The position numbers and the translations under genes are program-made. The notes beneath the pieces are model-generated. The model was not told the DNA's origin and searched no databases. It saw only the letters and a program-made list of their open reading frames with translations. Positions 1 to 7,710 of a stretch of DNA of 14,035 nt are shown here, piece after piece (position 1 is the stretch's first letter; each line of letters opens with the position of its first letter). The stretch covers positions 1 through 14,035 of the forward strand of contig DATFFO010000203.1 in NCBI GenBank assembly GCA_035250025.1, read 5' to 3'. This stretch comes from DATFFO01 sp035250025. Lineage in GTDB: Bacteria; Actinomycetota; Acidimicrobiia; Spongiisociales; ZC4RG35.

Positions 1-1
1 G

Positions 2-499
2 CGGTATCACGTCGAGGACCAGCTCCGCAAGGCGCTCGACCGTCGAGTCTTCCTGCCTTCGGGGGGACACCTCGTGCTCGACCGCACCGAGGCCCTCACC
101 GTCATCGACGTCAACACGGGGAAGTTCGTCGGCACGTCGAGTCTCGAGGAAACCGTCCTCCAGAACAATCTCGAGGCGGCCGAGGAGATCGGACGTCAGC
201 TCCGCCTCCGCGACATCGGCGGCATCATCGTGATCGACTTCATCGACATGGAGAAGGAGAAGAACCAGCAGATGGTTCTCCGCCGGCTGCGCGAGACCCT
301 GGCCCGGGACAAGACACGAACCCAGGTGTTCGATGTATCCCATCTGGGGTTGGTCGAGATGACCCGCAAGAACGTCTCGGCGGGTCTGCTCGAGCACTTC
401 TCGGAGCCGTGCCCGCACTGTGAGGGGCGGGGCGTGCTCATCCACGAGGACGCCGTCAGGCACGGTCTCCCGGTGGTCTCGGCCCTAGAAGCCGAGTGA
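2..499 (+). CDS. rne: Ribonuclease E/G family protein, C-terminal part (5' end outside window)
   Basis: This is the last 165 residues of an Rne/Rng-family endoribonuclease, which cuts single-stranded RNA in mRNA decay and rRNA/tRNA maturation. The frame is open from base 2. The fragment carries the DNase I-like catalytic core: D36 and N38 in TVIDVNTG and D79 in IVIDFIDM. Their spacing (43 residues between the two Asp) equals D303/N305/D346 of E. coli RNase E. The Zn-link motif CPHC (C137, C140) lies 101 residues after the first Asp, again as in E. coli C404/C407. The protein stops about 25 residues after the Zn-link, so it has no long C-terminal degradosome scaffold; any actinobacterial extension would have to be N-terminal and outside the window. 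It lies upstream of rplU-rpmA-obg, a common actinobacterial order. Rne versus Rng cannot be decided from this fragment. Confidence 0.95.
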   Translation, partial: RYHVEDQLRKALDRRVFLPSGGHLVLDRTEALTVIDVNTGKFVGTSSLEETVLQNNLEAAEEIGRQLRLRDIGGIIVIDFIDMEKEKNQQMVLRRLRETLARDKTRTQVFDVSHLGLVEMTRKNVSAGLLEHFSEPCPHCEGRGVLIHEDAVRHGLPVVSALEAE

Positions 500-517
500 A
501 TCTGTCCGCTTCATTCG

Positions 518-575
518 TCCCCCTGGAGCGAAGCGACAGGGGGAAGGGGCCCCCACGAAGTGGGGTAGGGGGCGA
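518..575 (-). repeat. Hairpin element related to the 90-bp repeat, opposite orientation
   Basis: Read on the minus strand, this stretch begins CCCCCTACCCCACTTCGTGG and continues with a CCTTCCCCC block and a CGCTTCGCTCC loop flanked by a perfect 8-bp stem (518-525 with 537-544). The same blocks occur on the plus strand within the 90-bp units at 615-794, but in a different order, with the CTTCGCTCC hairpin before the CAC-GTG hairpin. This looks like a rearranged or diverged member of the same palindromic family inserted the other way round. Lying 19 bases after the RNase stop, it may also act as a weak terminator or mRNA 3'-end stabiliser. Confidence 0.5.
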
Positions 576-614
576 TCGCTCCCAACACGAAGGCGCCTAG
601 GAGAGGTCCGCCAC

Positions 615-795
615 GGGTCCGCCCTGCCCTTCGGGCATCCCCCTACCTCCCACCTCCGCTTCGCTCCGGTGGCAGGGACCTTCCCCCACTGCGTGGGGGA
701 CAAAGGGTCCGCCCTGCCCTTCGGGCATCCCCCTACCTCCCACCTCCGCTTCGCTCCGGTGGCAGGGACCTTCCCCCACTGCGTGGGGGACAAAG
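615..795. repeat. Perfect 90-bp tandem direct repeat (two copies) made of three hairpins each
   Basis: Copy one is 615-704 and copy two is 705-794. By direct comparison they are identical at every base, and base 795 extends the match by one. Each unit contains three hairpins: TGCCC-TTC-GGGCA, CCACC with a 13-nt loop and GGTGG, and an 8-bp stem TCCCCCAC-TGC-GTGGGGGA. Perfect identity suggests a recent duplication. On the minus strand the duplication gives a spurious repeated peptide frame. The building blocks (CCCCCTACC, CTTCGCTCC, CCTTCCCCC, CAC-TGC-GTG) resemble mobile palindromic (REP/MITE-like) elements scattered between genes of some bacteria; that assignment is inferred. Confidence 0.93.
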
Positions 796-833
796 CTTCG
801 CTTCCGTCTTATAACCCGGACCGGCCCTGATTA

Positions 834-861
834 CTGACCACCTGCCGGCGCCTGCTATCCT
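834..861 (+). promoter_or_regulatory. Likely sigma-70-type promoter of rplU
   Basis: A -35-like CTGACC (834-839) and an extended -10, TGCTATCCT with hexamer TATCCT at 856-861, are separated by 16 bases. The predicted start is near 868, giving a leader of about 29 nt that holds the ribosome site GAGGT (883-887) ahead of the ATG at 897. It would drive rplU-rpmA and probably obg-proB. Assigned by motif inspection only. Confidence 0.45.
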
Positions 862-896
862 CAGGCTCGAAACCCCTTCCACGAGGTCCTTTAGCC

Positions 897-1295
897 ATGT
901 ACGCCATCATTCGCGCTGGCGGCAAGCAGGCCAAGGTGCGTTCCGGTGACGTCATCGAGGTCGAGCGCGTCAAGAACGCCGGCGACACAGTCGAATTCCA
1001 ACCCATCCTCGTCGTCGACGACGAAGGTGCCACCCACTCCGACAGCGGCGACCTGGCCAACGCCGTCGTCACCGCCAAGGTGCTGGGCGAGGTCAAGGGC
1101 GACAAGGTCGACATCTTCAAGTACAAGAACAAGACCGGCTATCGCCGCCACATGGGACATCGTCAGACATTCACCCAACTCGAGATCACCGGCATCGAGA
1201 TGAAGACCGCCAAGAAGGCGGCTGCCAAGAAGACCACAAAATCCAAGACCGAGACGGCCGCCCCCGCCGAGGGCGCCGCCTCCGAGGAGGAGTGA
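897..1295 (+). CDS. rplU: 50S ribosomal protein L21
   Basis: L21 binds 23S rRNA in the large ribosomal subunit. The 132-residue product begins MYAIIRAGGKQAKVRSGD, the usual L21 N-terminus, and keeps the conserved core IFKYKNKTGYRRHMGHRQ near residues 75-92. The last 30 or so residues form a Lys/Ala-rich then acidic tail (KKAAAKK to ASEEE) beyond the usual end of about 103 residues, a common type of low-complexity extension in actinobacterial L21. The start is the ATG preceded by CGAGGT at suitable spacing. The codons for the terminal Glu run also supply the strong GAGGAGGAG ribosome site for rpmA four bases downstream, so the two genes are likely co-transcribed and partly coupled. Confidence 0.98.
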   Translation: MYAIIRAGGKQAKVRSGDVIEVERVKNAGDTVEFQPILVVDDEGATHSDSGDLANAVVTAKVLGEVKGDKVDIFKYKNKTGYRRHMGHRQTFTQLEITGIEMKTAKKAAAKKTTKSKTETAAPAEGAASEEE

Positions 1296-1299
1296 CCCC

Positions 1300-1551
1300 A
1301 TGTCCAAGACCAAAGCAGGCGGATCCAGCAAGAACGGTCGCGACTCGGCTGCCAAGCGCCTCGGCCCCAAGGTGTTCGACGGCCAGTTCGTGGACGCCGG
1401 CGCCATCATCGTGCGCCAGCGCGGCACCCGCATTCATCCCGGCGACAACGTCGGGCGGGGCCGTGATGACACGCTGTTCGCTCTCACGGCGGGCACCGTC
1501 AGCTACGGCACGCGTAACCAGCGCCGCCTGGTCAACGTCAACCCCGACTGA
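1300..1551 (+). CDS. rpmA: 50S ribosomal protein L27
   Basis: L27 sits near the peptidyl transferase centre of the large subunit, with its N-terminal arm reaching the tRNA ends. The 83-residue protein shows the family blocks AGGSSKNGRDSAAKRLGPK (residues 6-24), IIVRQRGTRIHPGDNVG and DDTLFALTAGTV. The N-terminus is MSKTK instead of the common MAHKK, with no long cleavable extension as found in Firmicutes. A strong ribosome site (GAGGAGGAG, 1284-1292) lies 7 bases before the ATG, inside the end of rplU. It is the second gene of the rplU-rpmA-obg-proB cluster. Confidence 0.98.
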   Translation: MSKTKAGGSSKNGRDSAAKRLGPKVFDGQFVDAGAIIVRQRGTRIHPGDNVGRGRDDTLFALTAGTVSYGTRNQRRLVNVNPD

Positions 1552-1605
1552 TCGTCGGCACATCGTCGGCGCCCTGCGCCCAGCCGGACCCAACGTGACG
1601 GGCCG

Positions 1606-2865
1606 ATGGTGTTCGTAGACAGAGTCGTCGTCCATCTGCGCGCCGGCAACGGCGGGGCCGGGGTGGCCGCATTCGTGCGCCGCCGGGGTCTCCCCAAGGG
1701 CAAACCCAACGGCGGCAGCGGCGGTCCCGGCGGCTCCGTCTTACTACAGGTCGACGAGGGCATGAGCACCCTCCTCACCTACCAGAGGAACCCCCATCAT
1801 CGGGCGGGTGACGGAAGTCACGGTCGTGGCGACCTCCAGCACGGCAAGCGAGGAACCGATCGCGTCCTTGGTGTGCCACCAGGCACCAGCGTCTACGACG
1901 AGAGCGGTGTGCTCATCGCAGACCTGGCCCTTCCCGAACAATCCGTCGTGGCTGTCGAGGGGGGCCGCGGTGGTCGGGGCAACGCCGCCTTCGTCTCTCC
2001 CACCAACCGTGCTCCCTCGGTGGCCGAGCAAGGCGAATACGGTCGCGAGGCCTCGTTCGTCCTCGAGTTGCGACTCCTGGCCGACGCCGCCCTGATCGGA
2101 TTCCCCAACGCCGGGAAGTCCACCCTGATTTCGGTGGTATCCGCCGCCAAGCCCAAGGTCGCTGACTACCCATTCACCACCCTGGAGCCGAACCTGGGTG
2201 TTGTCGACGCCGGTGGTCGCGAGTTTGTCCTGGCCGACATCCCCGGCCTCATCGAGGGTGCCGCCGAGGGCAAGGGCCTCGGGCACGAGTTCCTGCGTCA
2301 CGTAGAACGCTCCCGTGCCCTGGTGGTCCTTCTAGACCCTTCCGAGACGCAGCCGGTGCCGGTGGAACGACAGCACGAGATCCTCATCGGGGAGCTGGGG
2401 CGTTACTCCCCGGACCTCGCCACCCGTCCCCGGATCGTCGTGATCGGGAAGGGTGACCTTCCCCAGGCGGAAGTCGCCGCCGGGGTCCTGCCAGACGCGC
2501 TCGTGATCTCATCGGTCACCCGGGCGGGCATCCCCACTTTCCTCCACCGGGTGGCCGATCTCGTCGAGACCGCAAAGAGAGAGATGCCCGACCGGCCGGG
2601 CTACGTGCTCCATCGGCCTGTCGAAACACCGTTCAGCATTCGCCGTGAGGGCCAGGCGTGGCGGCTCGACGGGATCGAAGCGATGCGGGCGGTGGCCTTC
2701 GCGGACCTGACCAACCCGGAGGCGGCGGACCTGGCCGCGGCCCGCCTGGCCCGGCTGGGCGTGGACGAGGCACTGGCCGAGGCCGGCGCCCATGAAGGCG
2801 ACGAGGTCCGCATCGGACAGCTCAGCTTCGAGTATTCGGCACCGGAGGCGGGGGAGGAGGAATGA
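1606..2865 (+). CDS. obg: GTPase Obg/CgtA with C-terminal OCT domain; unusual G4 motif
   Basis: Obg is an essential ribosome-associated GTPase acting in 50S maturation and stress control. In order, the 419-residue protein has the Gly-rich Obg fold (about 1-158, beginning FVDRVVVHLRAGNGGAG), the G domain (about 160-325) and an OCT domain (about 333-412, starting YVLHRPVETPFSIRREG). G1 GFPNAGKS (165-172), switch I YPFTT (188-192) and G3 DIPG (211-214) are intact. G4, normally NKxD, reads GKGD (281-284, bases 2446-2457), so the guanine-contacting Asn is Gly while the Asp is kept. G5 is SSV (302-304). The ATG has only a weak ribosome site and lies 54 bases after rpmA. The stop overlaps the proB start (ATGA). 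Confidence 0.96.
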   Translation: MVFVDRVVVHLRAGNGGAGVAAFVRRRGLPKGKPNGGSGGPGGSVLLQVDEGMSTLLTYQRNPHHRAGDGSHGRGDLQHGKRGTDRVLGVPPGTSVYDESGVLIADLALPEQSVVAVEGGRGGRGNAAFVSPTNRAPSVAEQGEYGREASFVLELRLLADAALIGFPNAGKSTLISVVSAAKPKVADYPFTTLEPNLGVVDAGGREFVLADIPGLIEGAAEGKGLGHEFLRHVERSRALVVLLDPSETQPVPVERQHEILIGELGRYSPDLATRPRIVVIGKGDLPQAEVAAGVLPDALVISSVTRAGIPTFLHRVADLVETAKREMPDRPGYVLHRPVETPFSIRREGQAWRLDGIEAMRAVAFADLTNPEAADLAAARLARLGVDEALAEAGAHEGDEVRIGQLSFEYSAPEAGEEE

Positions 2866-3974
2866 GGGGTCCCCTGACCGCTGGTTCGAGGGTCGTGGTC
2901 AAGGTGGGGTCGTCCAGCCTGGTCACGCCCCGCGGCGAGCTCGACGAGGAGGCGGTGACCCGGATTGCCTCCGAAGTGGCAACGGCATGGGGCGCCGGTC
3001 ACCCCACGGTTCTGGTGACTTCCGGCGCCGTGGCCGCTGGCCTGGCCGCGGCCGGCCTCACCAGACGGCCCACCGACGTTCCGGATTTCCAGGTAGCGGC
3101 GGCGGTCGGCCAGGTGCGGCTCATGCACCGCTACGCCGAGGCGTTCACGGCCCGGGACATGGTGGCCGGCCAGGTGTTGCTCACCCGCGACGTCCTCGCC
3201 CATCGCGACCAGTATCTCCATGCTCGCCAGGCTCTCGAGCGCATGATCGCCAAGCGAATCGTGCCAGTCGTCAACGAGAACGACACGGTGGGGATCGATG
3301 AGCTGCGGCTCGGCGACAACGACCGGCTCGCCGCCATCGTGTCCCACCTGATAGGAGCTTCGTTGCTGGTCATCCTCACCGACACGCAGGGTCTGTTCTC
3401 GACGGACCCGAGTCGCGAGGAGGCCGAGTTCCTCGCCGCCGTCGATCACGCCGACCAGCGCTTGAACTCCCTCTCCGGGGGTGGGCCATTCGGGTCGGGA
3501 GGAGTAGCCTCCAAGGTCACGGCGGCCCGCATCGCCGCCTGGTCGCAGATCCCGACGGTGATTGCCCAGGCGGGGTCATCCCTGGCGGAGATCCTCGAAG
3601 GAAGGGACGTGGGTACCTGGGTGCGGCCGCGCCCCTACCCGCTTCCCGCCCGGAAGCTGTGGATCGCCTTCTGTCAGAACGTGGCGGGAACTGTACGGGT
3701 CGACGCCGGGGCTGCCGACGCTCTCGTGCGCGGCGGAAGGTCACTCCTCCCGGTGGGTGTGACGGAGGTCATCGGTTCGTTCGGCCCCGGCAGTGCCGTG
3801 GATGTCGTCACTCCCGACGCTCGGACTGTCGCTCGGGGCCTGTCCCGCATGGGCAGCGCCGAGCTCATGAGACTTCTCGGTCGGCAAGGCGGACCAGAAG
3901 CGATCCATCGTGATGACCTGGTGGTCCTGGTCGGGGATGGCACCTCACCGACGCCACAGGTCGCGGGTGAATAG
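2862..3974 (+). CDS. proB: Glutamate 5-kinase with PUA domain
   Basis: ProB phosphorylates L-glutamate to glutamyl-5-phosphate, the first and feedback-controlled step of proline synthesis. The 370-residue protein has the amino-acid-kinase domain (about 8-255): KVGSSSL, VTSGAVAAG, VNENDTVG, GDNDRLAAIVSHL, LTDTQGLFSTDP and the Gly-rich GSGGVASKV loop. A C-terminal PUA domain (about 275-355) contains RKLWIAFCQNVAGTVRVDAGA. Its ATG overlaps the obg stop in ATGA, so translation is probably coupled. The last 30 bases overlap the 3' end of trkH on the other strand. The partner proA (glutamyl phosphate reductase), often next to or near proB, is not in the window. Confidence 0.97.
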   Translation: MRGPLTAGSRVVVKVGSSSLVTPRGELDEEAVTRIASEVATAWGAGHPTVLVTSGAVAAGLAAAGLTRRPTDVPDFQVAAAVGQVRLMHRYAEAFTARDMVAGQVLLTRDVLAHRDQYLHARQALERMIAKRIVPVVNENDTVGIDELRLGDNDRLAAIVSHLIGASLLVILTDTQGLFSTDPSREEAEFLAAVDHADQRLNSLSGGGPFGSGGVASKVTAARIAAWSQIPTVIAQAGSSLAEILEGRDVGTWVRPRPYPLPARKLWIAFCQNVAGTVRVDAGAADALVRGGRSLLPVGVTEVIGSFGPGSAVDVVTPDARTVARGLSRMGSAELMRLLGRQGGPEAIHRDDLVVLVGDGTSPTPQVAGE

Positions 3975-5426
3975 CAGCAAGACGGGAAAGATCTCGAGCC
4001 GGCCGATGATCATCAGCGACGACAGGAGCCACTTCCCGAGGATGGTGAGATCGGCGAAGTTGCCCATCGGGCCCACCAGTCCGAGTCCGGGTCCGACGTT
4101 CCCGAGGGTGGTGGCCACCGCTGACGCCGCCGTAACCAGATCCAGCCGTTCGGAAATGTTGGCATCGATGAACATCAGCAGGAATGTCCCGGTCATGAAC
4201 AGGAACATGTAGAACAAGAAAAACGACTGGATCGCCTCGACCACCGGTTCCCCAACCCGTGCCGATCCGAATCGGACCGTGAAGATGCCCCGGGGATGGA
4301 CGAGGCGGCGTAGGTCTGCGAACGCCGCCTTAGACAGAACGCCGACGCGAAATGTCTTCACCGCCCCGGCCGTCGAACCCGCCATACCGCCGGGGAACAT
4401 GAGACCGACGATCAGGATTTGGAGCGCCGGACGCCACAGCCCGAAGTCGTCGGTGGCGAAGCCGGTCGTCGTGATGATCGAGACCACCGTGAACGTGGCG
4501 TGGCGTATGGCGTCGGTGAGGGGGGTGTCGGCCAACAGGCCGCCGGCGACCACGATCACCGCTCCGGCGACGATGGCGGCGAACAGCCGGAACTCGGCGT
4601 TCCGGGCATAGGCCAAGGGCTGGCGGAAGGCGCGGTAGTGGAGGCTGAAGCTGACGCCGCCGATGAACATGAAGAGTGTGATGATCCATTGCGAGTACGG
4701 CGAGTACCCGGCGATCGAGTCCGGCTTGGCGCCGAAGCCACCGGTGGACAACGTAGAGAACGAGTGGCTGACAGCTTCGTACACGTCCATCTCGGCGACG
4801 GTCAGGAGAACGATCTGAGCCACCGTGAAGCCGACGTACACCAGCCATAGGCGTTTGGCGGTGTCCTGGAACCGAGGCGTCAGCCGGTCGGGCGTGTGAC
4901 CAGGGGACTCGGCCCGCGCCAGTTGCATCCCACCTGTGCCGAGGAGCGGGAGGATGGCGACCGAGAGGACGATCACGCCCATGCCCCCGATCCATTGCGT
5001 CGACGCTCTCCATATGCCTATGCCCCGCGGGAGAGTCGACGGGTCGGGGATGACGCTCGAGCCTGTCGTCGTGAAGCCAGACGCCGTCTCGAAAAAGGCG
5101 TCGGTGAAGGTTGTGAGGGTCTCGGTGAAGAGATATGGGAGAGCCCCGAAGGCCGAGATCACGAACCAGGCCAGTCCGACCGTGGCGAAGCCCTCCTTGA
5201 CCCCGATCGGCGCCGGGCGGCCGAAGCCGCGCCATAGGATCAATCCCGCTGCCATGGTGAGGACGCAGGCGATGAGTATCCCGCGGGCAGCGTGCCATTC
5301 GCCGTGTGCGACCGACACGGCCGCTGCGGCCAACATCGAAGCCCCGACAGCCGACACGGCGGAACCGATGACGAAGGCGAGGGTGCGAGGAAGCGACCTT
5401 GTCGACCGGAGATTCCGGGTGGGCAT
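3945..5426 (-). CDS. trkH: Trk-type potassium uptake membrane subunit TrkH
   Basis: TrkH is the ion-conducting inner-membrane subunit of the Trk K+ uptake system and works with cytosolic TrkA. The 493-residue protein is strongly hydrophobic, with the expected fourfold membrane-pore-membrane pattern. Filter-like segments are visible in each repeat: ASGFTTTGSS, FSTLSTGGFG, ITTTGFAT and TLGNVGPGLG, each with the key Gly. IGGMGVIVL and a GGMAGSTAGAVKTFR block are also family hallmarks. It starts at the ATG that overlaps the trkA stop by one base (TGATG), so the two are likely one transcript with coupled translation. Its 3' end overlaps the end of proB by 30 bases in convergent orientation. Confidence 0.96.
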   Translation of the reverse strand: MPTRNLRSTRSLPRTLAFVIGSAVSAVGASMLAAAAVSVAHGEWHAARGILIACVLTMAAGLILWRGFGRPAPIGVKEGFATVGLAWFVISAFGALPYLFTETLTTFTDAFFETASGFTTTGSSVIPDPSTLPRGIGIWRASTQWIGGMGVIVLSVAILPLLGTGGMQLARAESPGHTPDRLTPRFQDTAKRLWLVYVGFTVAQIVLLTVAEMDVYEAVSHSFSTLSTGGFGAKPDSIAGYSPYSQWIITLFMFIGGVSFSLHYRAFRQPLAYARNAEFRLFAAIVAGAVIVVAGGLLADTPLTDAIRHATFTVVSIITTTGFATDDFGLWRPALQILIVGLMFPGGMAGSTAGAVKTFRVGVLSKAAFADLRRLVHPRGIFTVRFGSARVGEPVVEAIQSFFLFYMFLFMTGTFLLMFIDANISERLDLVTAASAVATTLGNVGPGLGLVGPMGNFADLTILGKWLLSSLMIIGRLEIFPVLLLFTRDLWRR

Positions 5427-6757
5427 CAGGGGGCGAACAACTCGGATGCGTCTTCGACGCGGTCAGCGATGGCGAAGACGATGATCCGATCGCCCTCGCG
5501 GATGCGTGTCGAGCCGTCCGGGACGAAGGTGGTGTCGACCCGTGAGATCCCTCCCACCACCACCCCGTGAGGAATCCGCAGTTCAGCCAACGATTTGTCG
5601 ATGGCCGGTGCGCCTTCTGCCACCTCGAGCTCCAATGCCTCGGCGTCCGTGTCGGAGAATGTCACCACCTGCTGGATGCGGCCATGGCGTATGAAGCGCA
5701 GGATCGCCGACGCAGCCAGGAGCCGGCTGGACACGGCAGCGTCGATTCCGACTCCGGAGAGGAGGGACACGAAGTCGATGCGATTGAACCGGGCGATGGT
5801 CGAGGCTGCTCCGAGGGCCTTGGCCACGAGACATGCGGTGATGTTCATCTCGTCCCACCCCGTGAGGGCAAGCACGGCGTCGGTGCCGCCAAGCTCGAGG
5901 TCGGAGAGGACGTCGGGATCGATCGGGTCCCCGAAGATGACGACGGCCTTGGGATGGCGCGCCGAGATCTTGGCGCATCGCTCCCGGTTTGAGTCGACCA
6001 CGATCACCGAGAAGCCGGCGGCGAGCATGACGTCGCAGGTGAGCTCGGACAGGCGGGTGCCGCCCATGATCACGACGCGGCGGATGCGCCGCTTCCGCAG
6101 TCCCATCAGGGCCGTGGCCTTGGCGAGATGCTCCTTTGTCGTCATCAACAGCACATGGTCTCCGGCGCGGATGTTGGATGAGCTCAGACCGACCAGGGTG
6201 TGGCCGTGCCGCACCGTGGCGGCCACGACCCAACCCCACTCTGCGTTGCGCAGCTGGACCTCAGGTAGGGAACCGCGCGCCAGCGGTGCCCCCGGGGCGA
6301 CCGTTCCACCCACCAGCACCAAAGCTCCGTTGGCGAAGTGGACGATCTCGGAGACGCCTGTCTGACGTACCAGAGCGACCAGTTCGCTCGCCGCCGTCGC
6401 TCCGGGGTCGATGACGACGTCCACCCCGAGGCGGTCGACCCCCTCGCGCAGGTCGGGATCCTCAATCCTCGCCACCGTGCGTGCCACGCCGAGCTGGTGG
6501 GCGGCGCTGCAAGCCAGGACATTGGCGCCGTCGGAGTTCGAAACGGCGACCAGCAGATCGGCGTCGGCAGCGCCGATGGATTCCAGGGTGGCGACAGAGG
6601 CTCCGTTGCCGGTGACGACCAGGGCGTCGATGCGCTCCTGGAGGTCGGCCGCCTTCTGCTCGTCGGCCTCGATGACCACGACGTCGAGGCCCTCGCCAGC
6701 GAGCCGCTCGGCCAGATATGACCCGACGGCCCCCGCTCCGACAATGACGATCTTCAT
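5426..6757 (-). CDS. trkA: Trk potassium uptake regulatory subunit TrkA (two RCK domains)
   Basis: TrkA is the cytosolic NAD(H)/nucleotide-binding ring subunit that gates TrkH. The chosen ATG gives 443 residues beginning MKIVIVGAGAVGSYLAERL, a classic Rossmann glycine motif placed right at the N-terminus. A GTG 21 bases upstream (6778) is possible but adds residues not expected in the family. Two RCK_N/RCK_C units are visible: the first has GAGAVG and the acidic end of strand 2 (VVVIEAD); the second starts near residue 218 with RRVVIMGGTRLSE, a degenerate glycine motif as is common in the second half, and VIVVDSN. No clear ribosome site precedes the ATG. A TAACCT at 6768-6773 on this strand could be the -10 of a promoter giving a very short leader. 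Confidence 0.95.
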   Translation of the reverse strand: MKIVIVGAGAVGSYLAERLAGEGLDVVVIEADEQKAADLQERIDALVVTGNGASVATLESIGAADADLLVAVSNSDGANVLACSAAHQLGVARTVARIEDPDLREGVDRLGVDVVIDPGATAASELVALVRQTGVSEIVHFANGALVLVGGTVAPGAPLARGSLPEVQLRNAEWGWVVAATVRHGHTLVGLSSSNIRAGDHVLLMTTKEHLAKATALMGLRKRRIRRVVIMGGTRLSELTCDVMLAAGFSVIVVDSNRERCAKISARHPKAVVIFGDPIDPDVLSDLELGGTDAVLALTGWDEMNITACLVAKALGAASTIARFNRIDFVSLLSGVGIDAAVSSRLLAASAILRFIRHGRIQQVVTFSDTDAEALELEVAEGAPAIDKSLAELRIPHGVVVGGISRVDTTFVPDGSTRIREGDRIIVFAIADRVEDASELFAP

Positions 6758-6846
6758 GGCGGAGGGCAGGTTACCCACGCTTGCTGCCGCTAATAGGACC
6801 CTCCGTGGCCGCTCCTACACTGGCCTGCCCGTTCCGAAGGGCCGTT

Positions 6847-7710
6847 TTGACCACCACGAGCACCCAGTCGCCCGCCGAGCTGATGGACGCCCTGCGCCGG
6901 GTCGACTACCTGGCGGATCCCAGGATCGCCCAGGTGGCGTTCCTGGCCGATCGCCTCGGCAAGCCCATCCTCGTCGAAGGTCCGGCCGGGGTCGGAAAGA
7001 CCGAATTGGCCAAAGCCCTCGCCAAGCTGTGGGATCGCCGCCTCATCCGGCTCCAGTGCTACGAGGGGCTGGACGAATCGAAGGCGCTCTACGAATGGAA
7101 CTACAAGAAGCAGCTTCTCCGCATCCAGGCCGACCGTGAGCATGAGTGGGACGACCTCGAAGCGGACATTTTCTCCGACGAGTTCCTCCTGACACGGCCC
7201 TTGCTGGAGGCGATCAGGTCGCCCGAGCCGGTGGTGCTGCTGGTCGACGAGATCGACCGGGTGGAGATCGAGACCGAGGCCCTGCTCCTCGAGGTCCTGT
7301 CCGACTTTCAGGTCTCGATTCCTGAGCTGGGGACGATCACGGCCACGTCCCAGCCGTTTGTCATCCTCACCTCCAACAACACTCGGGAGCTGTCCGAAGC
7401 ACTCAAGCGCCGCTGCCTATTCCTCTACATCGGATATCCCGATGCCGCCCGCGAGCAGGAGATTCTCCTCGCCCGCGTACCTGAGCTACCCGAGCGGCTG
7501 GCCTCCCAGATCGCCGGCATCGTGCGGTCGATCCGCCAGATGGACCTGAAGAAGGCGCCCTCGGTGTCCGAGTCGATCGACTGGGCGCGGACGTTGCTCG
7601 CCCTGGCCATCGACCACTTGGACACGAGCGCTGTCACGGGCACGCTCCATGTGCTCCTCAAGTACCAGAGCGACATCGACAAGGCGACCGCCGAGCTGGC
7701 CAGACATTGA
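6847..7710 (+). CDS. MoxR-family AAA+ ATPase
   Basis: MoxR ATPases act as chaperones or assembly factors, usually with a VWA-domain partner, as here. From the TTG start the protein is 287 residues. Walker A is GPAGVGKT (45-52), Walker B VVLLVDE (129-135), sensor 1 ILTSNN, and an arginine-finger segment LKRRCLFLY follows. The TTG at 6847 is chosen because AAGGG (6837-6841) sits 5 bases upstream and MoxR-like sequence begins just after it. Upstream in-frame starts (e.g. GTG 6805) would add an unlikely leader. The stop overlaps the next gene's TTG start (TTGA), strongly suggesting coupled expression. The 89-bp gap to trkA is the only room for divergent promoters; I see no convincing one for this gene. 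The target complex is unknown. Confidence 0.93.
   Translation: MTTTSTQSPAELMDALRRVDYLADPRIAQVAFLADRLGKPILVEGPAGVGKTELAKALAKLWDRRLIRLQCYEGLDESKALYEWNYKKQLLRIQADREHEWDDLEADIFSDEFLLTRPLLEAIRSPEPVVLLVDEIDRVEIETEALLLEVLSDFQVSIPELGTITATSQPFVILTSNNTRELSEALKRRCLFLYIGYPDAAREQEILLARVPELPERLASQIAGIVRSIRQMDLKKAPSVSESIDWARTLLALAIDHLDTSAVTGTLHVLLKYQSDIDKATAELARH

Larger units (their letters stand above)
500..896. other. Non-coding spacer between the RNase gene and rplU, rich in short hairpins
   Basis: No credible gene lies in these 397 bases. From 518 to 795 it is filled with short GC-rich inverted repeats. Examples are a stem at 518-525/537-544, CCCCAC-GAA-GTGGGG at 551-565, TGCCC-TTC-GGGCA at 625-637, CCACC/GGTGG at 650-672 and TCCCCCAC-TGC-GTGGGGGA at 682-700. 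The stretch 615-795 holds a 90-bp tandem duplication, and 518-575 carries related modules on the other strand. The last 100 bases (796-896) are less structured and hold the likely rplU promoter. The hairpins nearest the stop could help terminate the RNase transcript, but none has a clear T tract. Confidence 0.8.

Noticed and set aside
485..793. Minus-strand ORF with a repeated peptide (two copies of a SPTQWGKVPATG-type unit)
   Set aside because: The repetition simply reflects the 90-bp DNA duplication and its hairpins; there is no ribosome site or protein-like composition, and the region is intergenic repeat.
615..795. Possible CRISPR or other spaced repeat array
   Set aside because: The two copies are directly abutting with no spacers, the unit is 90 bp, and there are no cas genes.
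2601..3449. Long minus-strand ORF of 282 codons across obg/proB
   Set aside because: It is antisense to two clearly conserved genes and has no recognisable motif; a high-GC shadow frame.
4330..5298. 322-codon minus-strand ORF inside trkH in another frame
   Set aside because: It is Arg/His/Pro-rich shadow coding; the trkH frame carries all conserved filter motifs.
6781..6846. Longer MoxR N-terminus starting at 6781 or GTG 6805
   Set aside because: It lacks family similarity, and a good ribosome site sits right before TTG 6847.
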